A stretch of 64,000 nucleotides of DNA from Phosphuga atrata (Eukaryota > Arthropoda > Insecta > Coleoptera > Silphidae): the NCBI GenBank assembly GCA_944588485.1, contig OX155895.1, positions 30,377,234 through 30,441,233 on the forward strand. Reading direction: 5' to 3'. Both the position numbers and the translations under genes were made by a program. Each line of letters begins with the position of its first letter. Position 1 is the stretch's first letter. This document shows positions 26,041 to 40,365 of the stretch, piece by piece. The notes under the pieces were generated by a model. That model worked only from the letters and a program-made list of their open reading frames with translations. It did not search any database and was not told the origin of the DNA.

Positions 26041-28097
26041 TAAAAATATTTTAAAAAATAAAATAAAATTGTTTTCAAATAAAATAATATTATTTTCAAA
26101 TAAAATTAAATTATTTTCAAATAAAATTAAATTATTTTCAAATAAAATTAAATTATTTTCAAATAACATCAAATTATTTTCAAATAAAATAAAATTATTT
26201 TAAAAAATAAAATAAAATTGTTTTCAAATAAAATAAAATTATTTTCAAATAAAATTAAATTATTTTCAAATAAAATAAAATTATTTTCAAATAAAATTAA
26301 ATTATTTTTAAATAGAATTAAATTATTTTCAAAAATAAAATTAAATTATTTTCAGATAAAATTAAATTATTTTCAATTAAAATTAAATTATTTTCAAATA
26401 AAATTAAATTATTTTCAAATAAAATTAAATTATTTTCAAATAAAATTAAATTATTTTCAAATAAAATTAAATTATTTTCAAATAAAATTGAATTATTTTT
26501 AAAAATAAAATTAAATTATTTTCAAATAAAATAAAATTATTTTTAAAAATAAAATTAAATTATTTTCAAATAAAATTAAATTATTTTCAAATAAAATTAA
26601 ATTATTTTCAAATAAAATTAAATTATTTTTAAATAGAATTAAATTATTTTCAAAAATAAAATTAAATTATTTTCAATTAAAATTAAATTATTTTCAAATA
26701 AAATTAAATTATTTTCAAATAAAATTAAATTATTTTCAAATAAAATTAAATTATTTTCAAATAAAATTAAATTATTTTCAAATAAAATTGATTTATTTTT
26801 AAAAATAAAATTAAATTATTTTCAAATAAAATAAAATTATTTTTAAAAATAAAATTAAATTATTTTCAAATAAAATTAAATTATTTTTAAATAAAATTAA
26901 ATTATTTTCAAATAAAATTAAATTATCTTCAAATAAAATTTAATTATTTTCAAATAAAATTAAATTATTTTCAAATAGAATTAAATTATTTTCAAAAATA
27001 AAATTAAATCATTTTCAAATAAAATTAAATTATTTTCAAATAAAATTAAATTATTTTCAAATAAAATTAAATTATTTTCAAATAAAGTTAAATTATTTTC
27101 AAAAAAAATTAAGTTATTTTCAAATAAAATAAAATTATTTTCAAATAAAATTAAATTATTTTCAAATAAAATTAAATTTTAAAAAAAAATAAAATTAAAC
27201 TATTTTCTAATAAAATTAAATTATTTTCAAATAAAATTAAACTATTTTCTAATAAAATAAAATTATTTTAAAAATAAAATAAAATTATTTTCAGATAAGA
27301 TTAAATTATTTTCAAATAAAATTAAATTATTTTCAAATAAAATCAAATTATTTTCAAATAAAATTAAATTATTTTCAAAAATAAAATTAAATTATTTTCA
27401 AATAAAATTAAATTATTTTTAAATAAAATTAAATTATTTTCAAATAAAATAAAATTATTTTCAATAATAAAATTAAATTATGTTCAAATAACATTAAATT
27501 ATTTTTAAATAAAATTAAATTATTTTCAAATAAAATTAAATTATTTTTAAAAATTAAATTAAATTATTTTCAAATAAAATTAATATATTTAAAAAAAAAT
27601 TAAATTGTCAAATAAAATTAATTTATTTTCAAATAAAATAAAATTAATTTCAAAAATAATATTAAATTATTTTTAAATAAAATTAAATTATTTTCTAATA
27701 AAATTAAATTATTTTCAAATAAAATTAAATTATTTTCAAATTTCAAATTGTTTTCAAATAAAATTAAATTATTTTCAAATAAAATTAAATTATTTTCAAA
27801 TTTCAAATTGTTTTCAAATAAAATTAAATTATTTTCAAATAAAATTAAATTATTTTCAAATAAAATAAAATTATTTTCAAATAAAATTAAATTATTTTTA
27901 AATCAAATTAAATTATTTTCAAATAAAATCAAATTATTTTCAAATAAAATTAAATTATTTTCAAATAAAATTAAATTATTTTCAAATAAAATTAAATTAT
28001 TTTTAAATAAAATTAAATTATTTTCAAAAAAAATTAAATTATTTTCAAATAAAATAAAATTATTTTTAAAATTAAAATTAAACTATTTTCAAATAAA
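26041..28097 (+). repeat. W segment (right copy) and following satellite
   Basis: 26,041-26,440 repeats the W segment of 5,480-5,900. A sub-duplication places AAATAGAATT units at 26,310 and 26,631 (321 bp apart). From 27,640 a TTTTCTAATAAAATT unit, paired betas and a long run of 21-mers without 23-mers keep one frame open for 173 codons (27,748-28,269), opening at TTG. No gene seen. Confidence 0.7.
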
Positions 28098-28170
28098 ATT
28101 AGATTATATTCGAATAAAATTAAATTATTTTCGAATAAAATTAAAATATTATCAAATTTCAATTTTTTTT
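28098..28170 (+). repeat. Z segment, first copy
   Basis: The first of 13 copies of a roughly 69-bp diverged segment, ATTAGATTATATTCGAAT, with a second TTCGAAT exactly 21 bp later, then AAAATATTATC and a beta-like end. Z starts at 28,098, 33,662, 34,609, 36,253, 36,994, 38,034, 39,376, 46,476, 47,220, 50,026, 55,703, 58,167 and 62,562. A partial copy lies near 31,580. In this first copy the beta-like end is altered (CAATTTTTTTTTC). Confidence 0.8.
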
Positions 28171-28783
28171 TCAAATAAAATTAAATTATTTTCAAATAAA
28201 ATCAATTATTTTCAAATAAAATTAAATTATTTTCAAAAATTAAATAAAATTATTTTAATTTTAATTTAAAATTATTCAAATAAAATTAAATTTTTTTCAA
28301 ATAAAATTAAATTATTTTCAAATAAAATTAAATTATTGTCAAAAATAAAATAAAATTATTTTCAAATAGGATTAAACTATTTTCAAATAAAATTAAATTA
28401 TTTTCAAATAAAACTAAATTATTTTCAAATAAAATTAATTTATTTTCAAATAAAATAAATTATTTTCAAATAAAATTAAATTATTTTCAATAATAAAATT
28501 AAATTATGTTCAAATAAAATTTAATTATTTTCTATTAAAATTAAATTATTTTCACATATAATTAAATTATATTCAAATAAATTTAAATTTTTGTCAAATA
28601 AAATTAAATTATTTACGAATAAAATTTAATTTTTTAAATAAAATTAAATCATTCTCAAAAATAATATTAAATTATTTTCAAATAAAATTAAATTATTTTC
28701 AAATAAAATAAAATTATTTTTAAATAAACTTAAATTATTTTTAAATGAAATTAGATTATTTTCAAAGAAAATTAAATTATTTT
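28171..28783 (+). repeat. Satellite with an early G-like segment
   Basis: Contains a G relative at about 28,506-28,670: TGTTCAAATAAAATTTAATT, a TTTTCTATTAAAATT unit, CACATATAATT, an AAATTTTTGTC stretch and TTTACGAAT. It is intermediate between the 21.8/25.1 kb forms and the later G copies. No gene seen. Confidence 0.65.
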
Positions 28784-29930
28784 GAATTATGTTCAAAATT
28801 ATGTTCAAATAAAATTAAATTATTTAAAAAAACATTTAATTATTTTCAAATAAAATTAAATTATTGTCAAATAAAATTTATTTATTTTCAAATAAAATTA
28901 AATAATTTTCAAAAATAATACTTAATTATTTTTAAATAAAATTAAATTATTTTCTAATAAAATTAAATTATTTTCAAATAAAATTAAATTATTTTCAAAT
29001 AAAATTAAATTGTTTTCAAATTTCAAATTGTTTTCAAATAATATTAAATTATTTTCAAATTTGAAATTGTTTTCAAATAAAATTAAATTATTTTCAAATA
29101 AAATTAAATTATTTTCAAATAAAACTAAATTATTTCCAAAAATAAAATTAAATTATTTTCAAATAAAATAAAATTATTTTCAAATCAAATTAAATTATTT
29201 TCAAAAATAAAATTAAATTATTCTCAAATAAAATTAAATTATTTTCAAATTAAATTAAATTATTTTCAAATAAAATTAAATTATTGTCAAAAATAAAATT
29301 AAATTATTTTGAAATAAAATTAAATTATTTTCAAATAAAATTAAATTATTTTCAAATAAAATTAAATTATTTTCAATAATAAAATTAAATTATGTTTAAA
29401 TAAAATTAAATTATTTTCAAATTTCAAATTGTTTTCAAATAAAATTAAATTATTTTTAAATAAAATTAAATTATTTTCAAATTTCAAATTGTTTTCAAAT
29501 AAAATAAAATTATTTTCAAATAAAATTAAATTATTTTCAAATAAAATTAAATTATTTCCAAAAATAAAATTAAATTATTTTCAAATAAAATTAAATTTTC
29601 AAAAATAAAATTAAATTATTTTTAAATAAAATTAAATTATTTTCAAAAATAAAATTAAATTATTTTCAAATAAAATTATATTATTTTCAAATAAAATTAA
29701 ATTATTTTCAAATAAAATTAAATTATTGTCAAAAATAAAATTAAATTATTTTCAAATAAGATTAAATTATTTTCAAATAGAATTAAATTATTTTCAAATA
29801 AAATTAAATTATTTTCAAATAAAATAAAATTATTTTCAAATAAAATCAAATTATTTTCAAATAAAATTAAATTATTTTCAAATAAAATTAAATTATTTTC
29901 AAATAAAATTAAATTATTTTCAATAATAAA
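28784..29930 (+). repeat. M-P-beta run and delta-beta block
   Basis: M segment at 28,784 (two ATTATGTTC copies, then an AAAAAACATTT motif), a P variant with TTATTGTC in place of TTACTGTC at about 28,862, and a beta pair near 29,010-29,070. This is an abbreviated version of the M-P-beta order seen later. A delta/beta block follows at about 29.4 kb. Confidence 0.7.
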
Positions 29931-30980
29931 ATTAAATTATGTTCAAATAAAATTAAATTTTTATTAATTTCAAATTGTTGTCAAATAAAATTAAATTATT
30001 TTTAAATAAAATTAAATTATTTTCAAATTTCAAATTGTTTTCAAATAAAATTAAATTATTTTCAAATAAAATTAAATTATTTTCAAATAAAATTAAATTA
30101 TTTTCAAATAAAATTAAATTATTTCCAAAAATAAAATTAAATTATTTTCAAATAAAATTAAATAATTTTCAAATAAAATTAAATTATTTTCAAAAATTAA
30201 ATTAAATTATTTTCAAATAAAATTAAATTATTTTCAAATAAAATTAAATTATTTTTAAATAAAATTAAATTATTTTCAAATAAAATTAAATTATTTTCAA
30301 ATTTCAAATTGTTTTCAAATAAAATTAAATTATTTTCAAATAAAATTAAATTATTTTCAAATAAAGTTAAATTATTTCCAAAATAAAAATTAAATTATTT
30401 TCAAATAAAATTAAATTATTTTCAAATAAAATTAAATTATTTTCCATAATAAAATTAAATTATGTTCAAATAAAATTAAATTATTATTAATTTCAAATTG
30501 TTTTCAAATAAAATTAAATTATTTTTAAATAAAATTAAATTATTTTCAAATTTCAAATTGTTTTCAAATAAAATTAAATTATTTTTAAATAAAATTAAAT
30601 TATTTTCAAATAAAATTAAATTATTTCCAAAAATAAAATTAAATTATTTTCAAATAAAATTAAATAATTTTCAAATAAAATTAAATTATTTTCAAAAATT
30701 AAATTAAATTATTTTCAAATAAAATTAAATTATTTTCAAATAAAATTAAATTATTTTTAAATAAAATTAAATTATTTTCAAAAAAAATTAAATTATTTTC
30801 AAATTTCAAATTGTTTTCAAATAAAATTAAATTATTTTCAAATAAAATTAAATTATTTTCAAATAAAATTAAATTATTTCCAAAAATAAAATTAAATTAT
30901 TTTCAAATAAAATTAAATTATTTTCAAATAAAATGAAATTATTTTCAAATAAAAATAAATTATTTTCAAAAATAAAATTA
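29931..30980 (+). repeat. 523-bp tandem duplication with shortened beta
   Basis: Two blocks offset by 523 bp (landmark TTATTAATTTCAAATTG at 29,961 and 30,484) each hold a delta, a TGTTC unit, a shortened beta, a full beta, a TTTCC 23-mer, an AATAATTTTC unit and an AAAATTAAATT unit. Confidence 0.75.
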
Positions 30981-33661
30981 AATTATTTTCAAATAAGATT
31001 AAATTATTTTCAAATAAAATTAAATTATTTTCAAATAAAAATAAATTATTTTCAAAAATAAAATTAAATTATTTTCAAATAAGATTAAATTATTTTCAAA
31101 TAAAATTAAATTATTTTCAAATAAAATTAAATTATTTTCAAATAAAATTAAATTATTTTCAAATAAAATTAAATTATTTTCAAATAAAATTAAATAATTT
31201 TCAAATAAAATAAAATTATTTTCAAAAATTAAATTAAATTATTTTCAAATAAAATTAAATTATTTTCAAATAAAACTAAATTATTTTCAAATAAAATTAA
31301 ATTATTGTCAAAAATAAAATAAAATTATTTTCAAATAAGATTAAATTATTTTCAAATAAAATTAAATTATTTTCAAATAAAATTAAATTATTTTCAAATA
31401 AAATTAAATTATTTTCAAATAAAATTAAATTATTTTCAAATAAAATTAAATTATTTTCAAATTAAATTAAATTATTTTTAAATAAAATTAAATTATTTTC
31501 AATAATAAGATTAAATTATGTTCAAATAAAATTAAATTATTTTAAAATAAAATTAAATTATTTTCAAATAAAATTAAATTATTTTCGAATAAAATTAAAA
31601 TTTTATCAAATTTTAAATTGTTTTCAAATAAAATTAAATTATTTTCAAATAAAATTAAATTATTTTCAAATAAAATTAAATTATTTTCAAATAAAATTAA
31701 ATTATTTTCAAATAAAATTAAATTATTTTCAAATAAAATTAAATTATTTTCAATAATAAAATGAAATTATGTTCAAATAAAATTAAATTATTTTCAAATA
31801 AAATTAAATTATTTTCAAATAAAATTAAATTATTGTCAAATAAAATTAATTTATTTTCAAAAATAATATTAAATTATATTTAAATAAAATTTTTTTTTCT
31901 AACAAAATTAAATTGTTTTCAAATAAAATTAAATTATTTTCAAATTTCAAATTGTTTTCAAATAAAATTAAATTATTTTCAAATAAAATAAAATTATTTT
32001 CAAATAAAATTAAATTATTTTCAAATAAAATAAAATTATTTTTAAAAATAAAATTAAATTATTTTCAAAAAAAATTAAATTATTGTCAAATAAAATTAAT
32101 TTATTTTCAAATAAAATAAAATTATTTTCAAAAATATTATTAAATTATTTTTAAATAAAATTAAATTATTTTCTAACAAAATTAAATTGTTTTCAAATAA
32201 AATTAAATTATTTTCAAATTTCAAATTGTTTTCAAATAAAATTAAATTATTTTCAAATAAAATTAAATTATTTTCAAATTTCAAATTGTTTTCAAATAAA
32301 ATTAAATTATTTTCAAACAAAATTAAATTATTTTCAAATAAAATTAAATTATTTTCAAATAAAATCAAATTATTTTCAAATAAAATAAATTTATTTTAAA
32401 AAATAAAATAAAATTGTTTTCAAATAAAAAAATATTATTTTCAAATATAATTAAATTATTTTCAAATAAAATTAAATTATTTTCAAATTTCAAATTGTTT
32501 TCAAATAAAATTAAATTATTTTCAAATAAAATTAAATTATTTTTAAATAAAATTAAATTATTTTCAAATAAAATTAAATTATTTTCAATAATAAAATTAA
32601 ATTATGTTCAAATAAAATTAAATTATTTTCAATAATAAAATTAAATTATTTTCAAATAAAATAAAATTATTTTTAAAAATAAAATAAAATTATTTTCAAA
32701 TAAAATTAAACTATTTTCAAATAAAATAAAATTATTTTCAAAAAAAATAAAATTATTTTCAAATAAAATAAAATTATTTTTAAATAAAATTAAATTATTT
32801 TTAAATAAAATTAAATTATTTTTAAATAAAATTAAATTGTTTTCAAATAAAATTAAATTATTTTCAAACAAAATTAAATTATTTTCAAATAAAATTAAAT
32901 TATTTTTAAATAAAATTAAATTATTTTCAAATAAAATTTAATTATTTTCAAATAAAATTAAATTATTTTCAAATAGAATTAAATTATTTTCAAATAAAAT
33001 TAAATTATTTTCAAATTAAATTAAATTATTTTCAAATTAAATTAAATTATTTTCAATAATAAGATTAAATTATGTTCAAATAAAATTAAATTATTTTAAA
33101 ATAAAATTAAATTATTTTCAAATAAAATTAAATTATTTTCAAATAAAATTGAATTATTTTTAAAAATAAAATGAAATTATTTTCAAATAAAATAAAATTA
33201 TTTTTAAAAATAATATTAAATTATTTTCAAAAAAAATTAAATTATTTTTAAATAAAATTAAATTATTTTCAAATAAAATTAAATTATTTTCAAATAAAAT
33301 TAAATTATTTTCAAATAAAATTAAATTATTTTCAAATAGAATTAAATTATTTTCAAATAAAATTAAATTATTTTCAAATAAAATTAAATTATTTTTAAAT
33401 AAAATTAAATTATTTTCAAATAAAATTAAATTATTTTCAATAATAAAATTAAATTATGTTCAAATAAAATTAAATTATTTTCTAATAAAATTAAATTATT
33501 TTCAAATAAAATAAAATTATTTTTAAAAATAAAATAAAATTATTTTCAAATAAAATTAAACTATTTTCAAATAAAATAAAATTATTTTCAAAAAAAATAA
33601 AATTATTTTCAAATTAAATAAAATTATTTTTTAAATTAAAATTAAACTATTTTCAAATTAA
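30981..33661 (+). repeat. Satellite with segments copied to 34.3 and 38.4 kb
   Basis: 31,913-32,240 recurs at 38,416-38,740 (offset 6,503 bp), including the damaged run AAAATTTTTTTTTCTAAC. 32,187-32,400 recurs at 34,385-34,510 (offset 2,198). Several AAATAAAATAAAATT units raise local irregularity. No gene seen. Confidence 0.7.
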
Positions 33662-35810
33662 ATTAGATTATATTCGAATAAAATTAAATTATTTTCGAAT
33701 AAAATTAAAATATTATCAAATTTTAAATTGTTTTCAAATAAAATTAAATTATTTTCAAATAAAAGTAAATTATTTTCAAATAAAATTAAATTATTTTCAA
33801 ATAAAATTAAATTATTTTCAAATAAAATTAAATTATTTTCAAATAAAATTAAATAATTTTCAAATAAAATTAAATTATTTTCAATAATAAAATGAAATTA
33901 TGTTCAAATAAAATTAAATTATTTTCAAATAAAATTAAATTATTTTCAAATAAAAATAAATTATTTTCAAATAAAATTAAATTATTTTTAAAAATAAAAT
34001 TAAATTATTTTTAAATAAAATTAAATTATTGTCAAATAAAATTAATTTATTTTCAAAAATAATATTAAATTATTTTTAAATAAAATTAAATTTTTTCTAA
34101 CAAAATTAAATTGTTTTCAAATAAAGTTAAATTATTTTCAAATTTCAAATTGTTTTTAAATAAAATTGAATTATTTTAAAATAAAATTAAATTATTTTCA
34201 AATAAAATTAAATTATTTTCAAATAAAATAAAATTATTTTTAAAAATAAAATTAAATTATTTTCAAAAAAAATTAAATTATTGTCAAATAAAATTAATTT
34301 ATTTTCAAATAAAATAAAATTATTTTCAAAAATATTATTAAATTATTTTTAAATAAAATTAAATTATTTTCTAACAAAATTAAATTGTTTTCAAATAAAA
34401 TTAAATTATTTTCAAATTTCAAATTGTTTTCAAATAAAATTAAATTATTTTCAAACAAAATTAAATTATTTTCAAATAAAATTAAATTATTTTCAAATAA
34501 AATCAAATTATTTTCAAATAAAATTAAATTATTTTCAAAAAAAATTAAATTATTTTCAAATAAAATAAAATTATTTTTAAAATTAAATTTAAACTATTTT
34601 CAAATAAAATTAGATTATATTCGAATAAAATTAAATTATTTTCGAATAAAATTAAAATATTATAAAATTTCAAATTGTTTTCAAATAAAATTAAATTATT
34701 TTCAAATAAAAGTAAATTATTTTCAAATAAAATTAAATTATTTTCAAATAAAATTAAATTATTTTCAAATAAAATTAAATTATTTTCAAATAAAATTAAA
34801 TTATTTTCAAAGATAAAATTAAATTATTTTGAAATAAAATTAAATTATTTTCAAATAAAATTCAATTATTTTCAAAATTCAAATTGTTTTCAAATAAAAT
34901 TAAATTATTTTCAAATAAAATTGAATTATTTTTAAATAAAATTAAATTATTTCCAAAAATAAAACTAAATTATTTTCAAATATAATTATTTTCAAATAAA
35001 ATAAAATTATTTTCAAATATAATAAAATTATTTTCAAAAATAAAATAAAATTATTTTCAAATAAGAATAAATTATTTTCAAATAAAATTAAAATATTTTC
35101 AAATAAAATCAAATTATTTTCAAATAAAATTATATTATTTTCAAAAATAAAATTAAATTATTTTCAAATAAAATTAAATTATTTTCAAATAAAATTAAAT
35201 TATTTTCAAATAAAATTAAATTATTTTCAATAATAAAATTAAATTATGTTCAAATAACATTAAATTATTTTCAAATAAAATTAAAATATTTTCAAATAAA
35301 ATTAAATTATTTTTAAAAATAAAATTAAATTATTTTCAAATAAAATTAATATATTTAAAAAAAAATTAAATTATTGTCAAATAAAATTAATTTATTTTTA
35401 AATAAAATAAAATTATTTTCAAAAATAATATTAAATTATTTTTAAATAAAATTAAATTATTTTCTAATAAAATTAAATTATTTTCAAATAAAATTAAATT
35501 ATTTTTAAATTTCAAATTGTTTTCAAATGAAATTAAATTATTTTCAAATAAAATTAAATTATTTTCAAATTTCAAATTGTTTTCAAATAAAATTAAATTA
35601 TTGTCAAATAAAATTGAATTATTTTCAAATAAAATTAAATTATTTTCAAATAAAATCAAATTATTTTCAAATAAAATAAAATTATTTTCAAATAAAATCA
35701 AATTTTTTTCAAATAAAATAAAATTATTTTAAAAAATAAAATTAAATTGTTTTCAAATAAAATAAAATTATTTTCAAATAAAATTAAATTATTTTCAAAT
35801 AAAATTAAAT
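33662..35810 (+). repeat. Satellite with Z copies at 33,662 and 34,609
   Basis: Two Z segments 947 bp apart. 34,609 to about 35,250 matches 39,376 to about 40,020 at offset 4,767 bp, including the rare CAAATATAATT units near 34,980 and 39,747 and AAAATTCAAATTG beta variants. After that, indels change the offset. No gene seen. Confidence 0.75.
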
Positions 35811-37210
35811 TTCTTTCAAATAAAAATAAATTATTTTCAAATAAAATTAAATTATTTTCAAATAAAATTGAATTATTTTTTAAAATAAAATTAAATTATT
35901 TTCAAATAAAATAAAATTATTTTTAAAAATAAAATTAAATTATTTTCAAATAAAATTAAATTATTTTTAAATAAAATTAAATTATTTTCAAATAAAATTA
36001 AATTATGTTTAAATAAAATTAAATTATTTTCAAATAAAATTAAATTATTTTCAAATAGAATTAAATTATTTTCAAAAATAAAATTAAATCATTTTCAAAT
36101 AAAATTAAATTATTTTCAAATAAAATTAAATTATTTTCAAATAAAATTAAATTATTTTCAAATAAAATTAAATTATTTTCAAAAAAAATTAAATTATTTT
36201 CAAATAAAATTAAATTATTTTTAAAATTAAAATTAAACTATTTTCAAATAAAATTAGATTATATTCGAATAAAATTAAATTATTTTCGAATAAAATTAAA
36301 ATATTATCAAATTTCAAATTGTTTTCAAATAAAATTAAATTATTTTCAAATAAAATTAAATTATTTTCAAATAAAATTAAATTATTTTCAAATAAAATCA
36401 AATTATTTTCAAATAAAATAAAATTATTTTCAAATAAAATCAAATTTTTTTCAAATAAAATAAAATTATTTAAAAAAATAAAATAAAATTGTTTTCCAAT
36501 AAAATAAAATTATTTTCAAATAAAATTAAATTATTTTCAAATAAAATTAAATTACTTTCAAATAAAAATAAATTATTTTCAAATAAAATTAAATTATTTT
36601 CAAATAAAATTGAATTATTTTTTAAAATAAAATTAAATTATTTTCAAATAAAATAAAATTATTTTTAAAAATAAAATTAAATTATTTTCAAATAAAATTA
36701 AATTATTTTTAAATAAAATTAAATTATTTTCAAATAAAATTAAATTATGTTCAAATAAAATTAAATTATTTTCAAATAAAATTAAATTATTTTCAAATAG
36801 AATTAAATTATTTTCAAAAATAAAATTAAATCATTTTCAAATAAAATTAAATTATTTTCAAATAAAATTTAATTATTTTTAAATAAAATTAAATTATTTT
36901 CAATAAAATTAAATTATTTTCAAAAAAAATTAAATTATTTTCAAATAAAATAAAATTATTTTTAAAATTAAAAGTAAACTATTTTCAAATAAAATTAGAT
37001 TATATTCGAATAAAATTAAATTATTTTCGAATAAAATTAAAATATTATCAAATTTCAAATTGTTTTCAAATAAAATTAAATTATTTTCAAATAAAATCAA
37101 ATTATTTTCAAATAAAATTAAATTATTTTCAAAAGTAAAATTAAATTATTTTCAAATAAAATTAAATTATTTTCAAATAAAATTAAATTATTTTCAAATA
37201 AAATTAAATT
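35811..37210 (+). repeat. Double X-Z block, left copy of a 10.2-kb-spaced duplication
   Basis: X segments (TACTTTCAAATAAAAATAA, then TTTTTTAAAATAAAA) at about 35,811 (TTCTTT variant) and 36,553 alternate with Z at 36,253 and 36,994; S (TTTTCAAAAGTAAAATT) is at 37,126. The same X-Z-X-Z-S order occurs at 46,034, 46,476, 46,776, 47,220 and 47,352. The offset stays between 10,223 and 10,226 bp across the Z and S markers. Confidence 0.85.
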
Positions 37211-37710
37211 ATTGTCAAAAATAAAATTAAATTATTTTCAAATAAGATTAAACTATTTTCAAATAAAATTAAATTATTTTCAAATAAAACTAAATTATTT
37301 TCAAATAAAATTAAATTATTTTCAAATAAAATTAAATTATTTTCAAATAAAATTAAATTATTTTCAAATAAAATTAAATTAATATCAAATAAAATTAAAT
37401 TATTGTCAAAAATAAAATTAAATTATTTTCAAATAAGATTAAACTATTTTCAAATAAAATTAAATTATTTTCAAATAAAACTAAATTATTTTCAAATAAA
37501 ATTAAATTATTTTCAAATAAAATTAAATTATTTTCAAATAAAATTAAATTATTTTCAAATAAAATTAAATTATTTTCAATAATAAAATTAAATTATGTTC
37601 AAAGAAAATTAAATTATTTTGTATTAAAATTAAATTATTTTCACATATAATTAAATTATATTCGAATAAAATTTACTTTTTTAAATAAAATTAAATCATT
37701 CTCAAAAATA
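37211..37710 (+). repeat. 191-bp internal duplication and first typical G segment
   Basis: TTGTC units at 37,212 and 37,403 start two copies of a 191-bp stretch containing AAGATTAAACTA and AAAACTAAATT units. This exactly accounts for the S-to-G distance of 470 bp here instead of 279. G begins at 37,596 (TGTTCAAAGAAAATT, TTTTGTATT, CACATATAATT). It lacks the AAATAGATTTAAATTTTTGG portion of later copies. Confidence 0.8.
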
Positions 37711-40365
37711 ATATTAAATTATTTTCAAATAAAATTAAATTATTTTCAAATGAAATTAAATTATTTTTAAATAAAATTAAATTATTTTCAAATAAAATTA
37801 AATTATTTTCAATAATAAAATTAAATTATGTTCAATTAAAATTAAATTATTTTCTAATAAAATTAAATTATTTTCAAATAAAATTAAATTATTTTTAAAA
37901 ATAAAATAAAATTATTTTCAAATAAAATTAAACTATTTTCAAATAAAATAAAATTATTTTCAAAAAAAATAAAATTATTTTCAAATAAAATAAAATTATT
38001 TTTTAAATTAAAATTAAACTATTTTTAAATTAAATTAGATTATATTTGAATAAAATTAAATTATTTTCGAATAAAATTAAAATATTATCAAATTTCAAAT
38101 TGTTTTCAAATAAAATTAAATTATTTTCAAATAAAAGTAAATTATTTTCAAATAAAATTAAATTATTTTCAAATAAAATTAAATTATTTTCAAATAAAAT
38201 TAAATTATTTTCAAATAAAATTAAATTATTTTCAAATAAAATTAAATTATTTTCAATAATAAAATGAAATTATGTTCAAATAAAATTAAATTATTTTCAA
38301 ATAAAATTAAATTATTTTCAAATAAAATTAAATTTTTTTCAAATAAAATTAAATTATTTTCAAAAATAATATTAAATTATTTTTAAATAAAATTTTTTTT
38401 TCTAACAAAATTAAATTGTTTTCAAATAAAATTAAATTATTTTCAAATTTCAAATTGTTTTCAAATAAAATTAAATTATTTTCAAATAAAATTAAATTAT
38501 TTTCAAATAAAATTAAATTATTTTCAAATAAAATAAAATTATTTTTAAAAATAAAATTAAATTATTTTCAAAAAAAATTAAATTATTGTCAAATAAAATT
38601 AATTTATTTTCAAATAAAATAAAATTATTTTCAAAAATATTATTAAAATATTTTTAAATAAAATTAAATTATTTTCTAACAAAATTAAATTGTTTTCAAA
38701 TAAAATTAAATTATTTTCAAATTTAAAATTGTTTTCAAATAAAATTAAATTATTTTTAAATAAAATTAAATAATTTTCAAATTTCAAATGTTTTTCAAAT
38801 AAAATTAAATTATTTTCAAACAAAATTAAATTATTTTCAAATAAAATTAAATTATTTTCAAATAAAATTAAATTATTTTCAAATAAAATTAAATTATTTT
38901 CAAATAAAATTTAATTATTTTCAAATAAAATTAAATTATTTTCAAATAGAATTAAATTATTTTCAAAAATAAAATTAAATCATTTTCAAATAAAACTAAA
39001 TTATTTTCAAATAAAACAAATTTATTTTAAAAAATAAAATAAAATTGTTTTCAAATAAAATAATATTATTTTCAAATAAAATTAAATTATTTTCAAATTT
39101 CAAATTGTTTTCAAATAAAATTAAATTATTTTCAAATAAAATTAAATTATTTTTAAATAAAATTAAATTATTTTCAAATAAAATTAAATTATTTTCAAAT
39201 AAAATTTAATTATTTTCAAATAAAATTAAATTATTTTCAAATAGAATTAAATTATTTTCAAAAATAAAATTAAATCATTTTCAAATAAAACTAAATTATT
39301 TTCAAATAAAATTAAATTATTTCCAAAAATAAAATTAAATTATTTTCAAATAAAATTAAACTATTTTCAAATAAAATTAGATTATATTCGAATAAAATTA
39401 AATTATTTTCGAATAAAATTAAAATATTATAAAATTTCAAATTGTTTTCAAATAAAATTAAATTATTTTCAAATAAAAGTAAATTATTTTCAAATAAAAT
39501 TAAATTATTTTCAAATAAAATTAAATTATTTTCAAATAAAATTAAATTATTTTCAAATAAAATTAAATTATTTTCAAAGATAAAATTAAATTATTTTGAA
39601 ATAAAATTAAATTATTTTCAAATAAAATTAAATTATTTTCAAAATTCAAATTGTTTTCAAATAAAATTAAATTATTTTCAAATAAAATTAAATTATTTTT
39701 AAATAAAATTAAATTATTTCCAAAAATAAAACTAAATTATTTTCAAATATAATTATTTTCAAATAAAATAAAATTATTTTCAAATATAATAAAATTATTT
39801 TCAAAAATAAAATAAAATTATTTTCAAATAAGAATAAATTATTTTCAAATAAAATTAAATTATTTTCAAATAAAATCAAATTATTTTCAAATAAAATTAA
39901 ATTATTTTCAAAAATAAAATTAAATTATTTTCAAATAAAATTAAATTATTTTCAAATAAAATTAAATTATTTTCAAATAACATTAAATTATTTTCAAATA
40001 AAATTAAAATATTTTCAAATAAAATTAAATTATTTTTAAAAATAATATTAAATTATTTTCAAATAAAATTAATATATTTAAAAAAAAATTAAATTATTTT
40101 CAAATAAAATTAATTTATTTTCAAATAAAATAAAATTATTTTCAAAAATAATATTAAATTATTTTTAAATAAAATTAAATTATTTTCTAATCAAATTAAA
40201 TTATTTTCAAATAAAATTAAATTATTTTCAAATTTCAAATTGTTTTCAAATAAAATAAAATTATTTTCAAATAAAATAAAATTATTTTCAAATTTCAAAT
40301 TGTTTTCAAATAAAATTAAATTATTGTCAAATAAAATTGAATTATTTTCAAATAAAATAAAATTA
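37711..40365 (+). repeat. Satellite with Z copies at 38,034 and 39,376
   Basis: Z at 38,034 carries TTTGAAT in place of the first TTCGAAT. 38,416-38,740 duplicates 31,913-32,240, and 39,376 to about 40,020 duplicates 34,609 to about 35,250. AAATAGAATT and AAATCATTTTC units recur. No gene seen. Confidence 0.75.
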
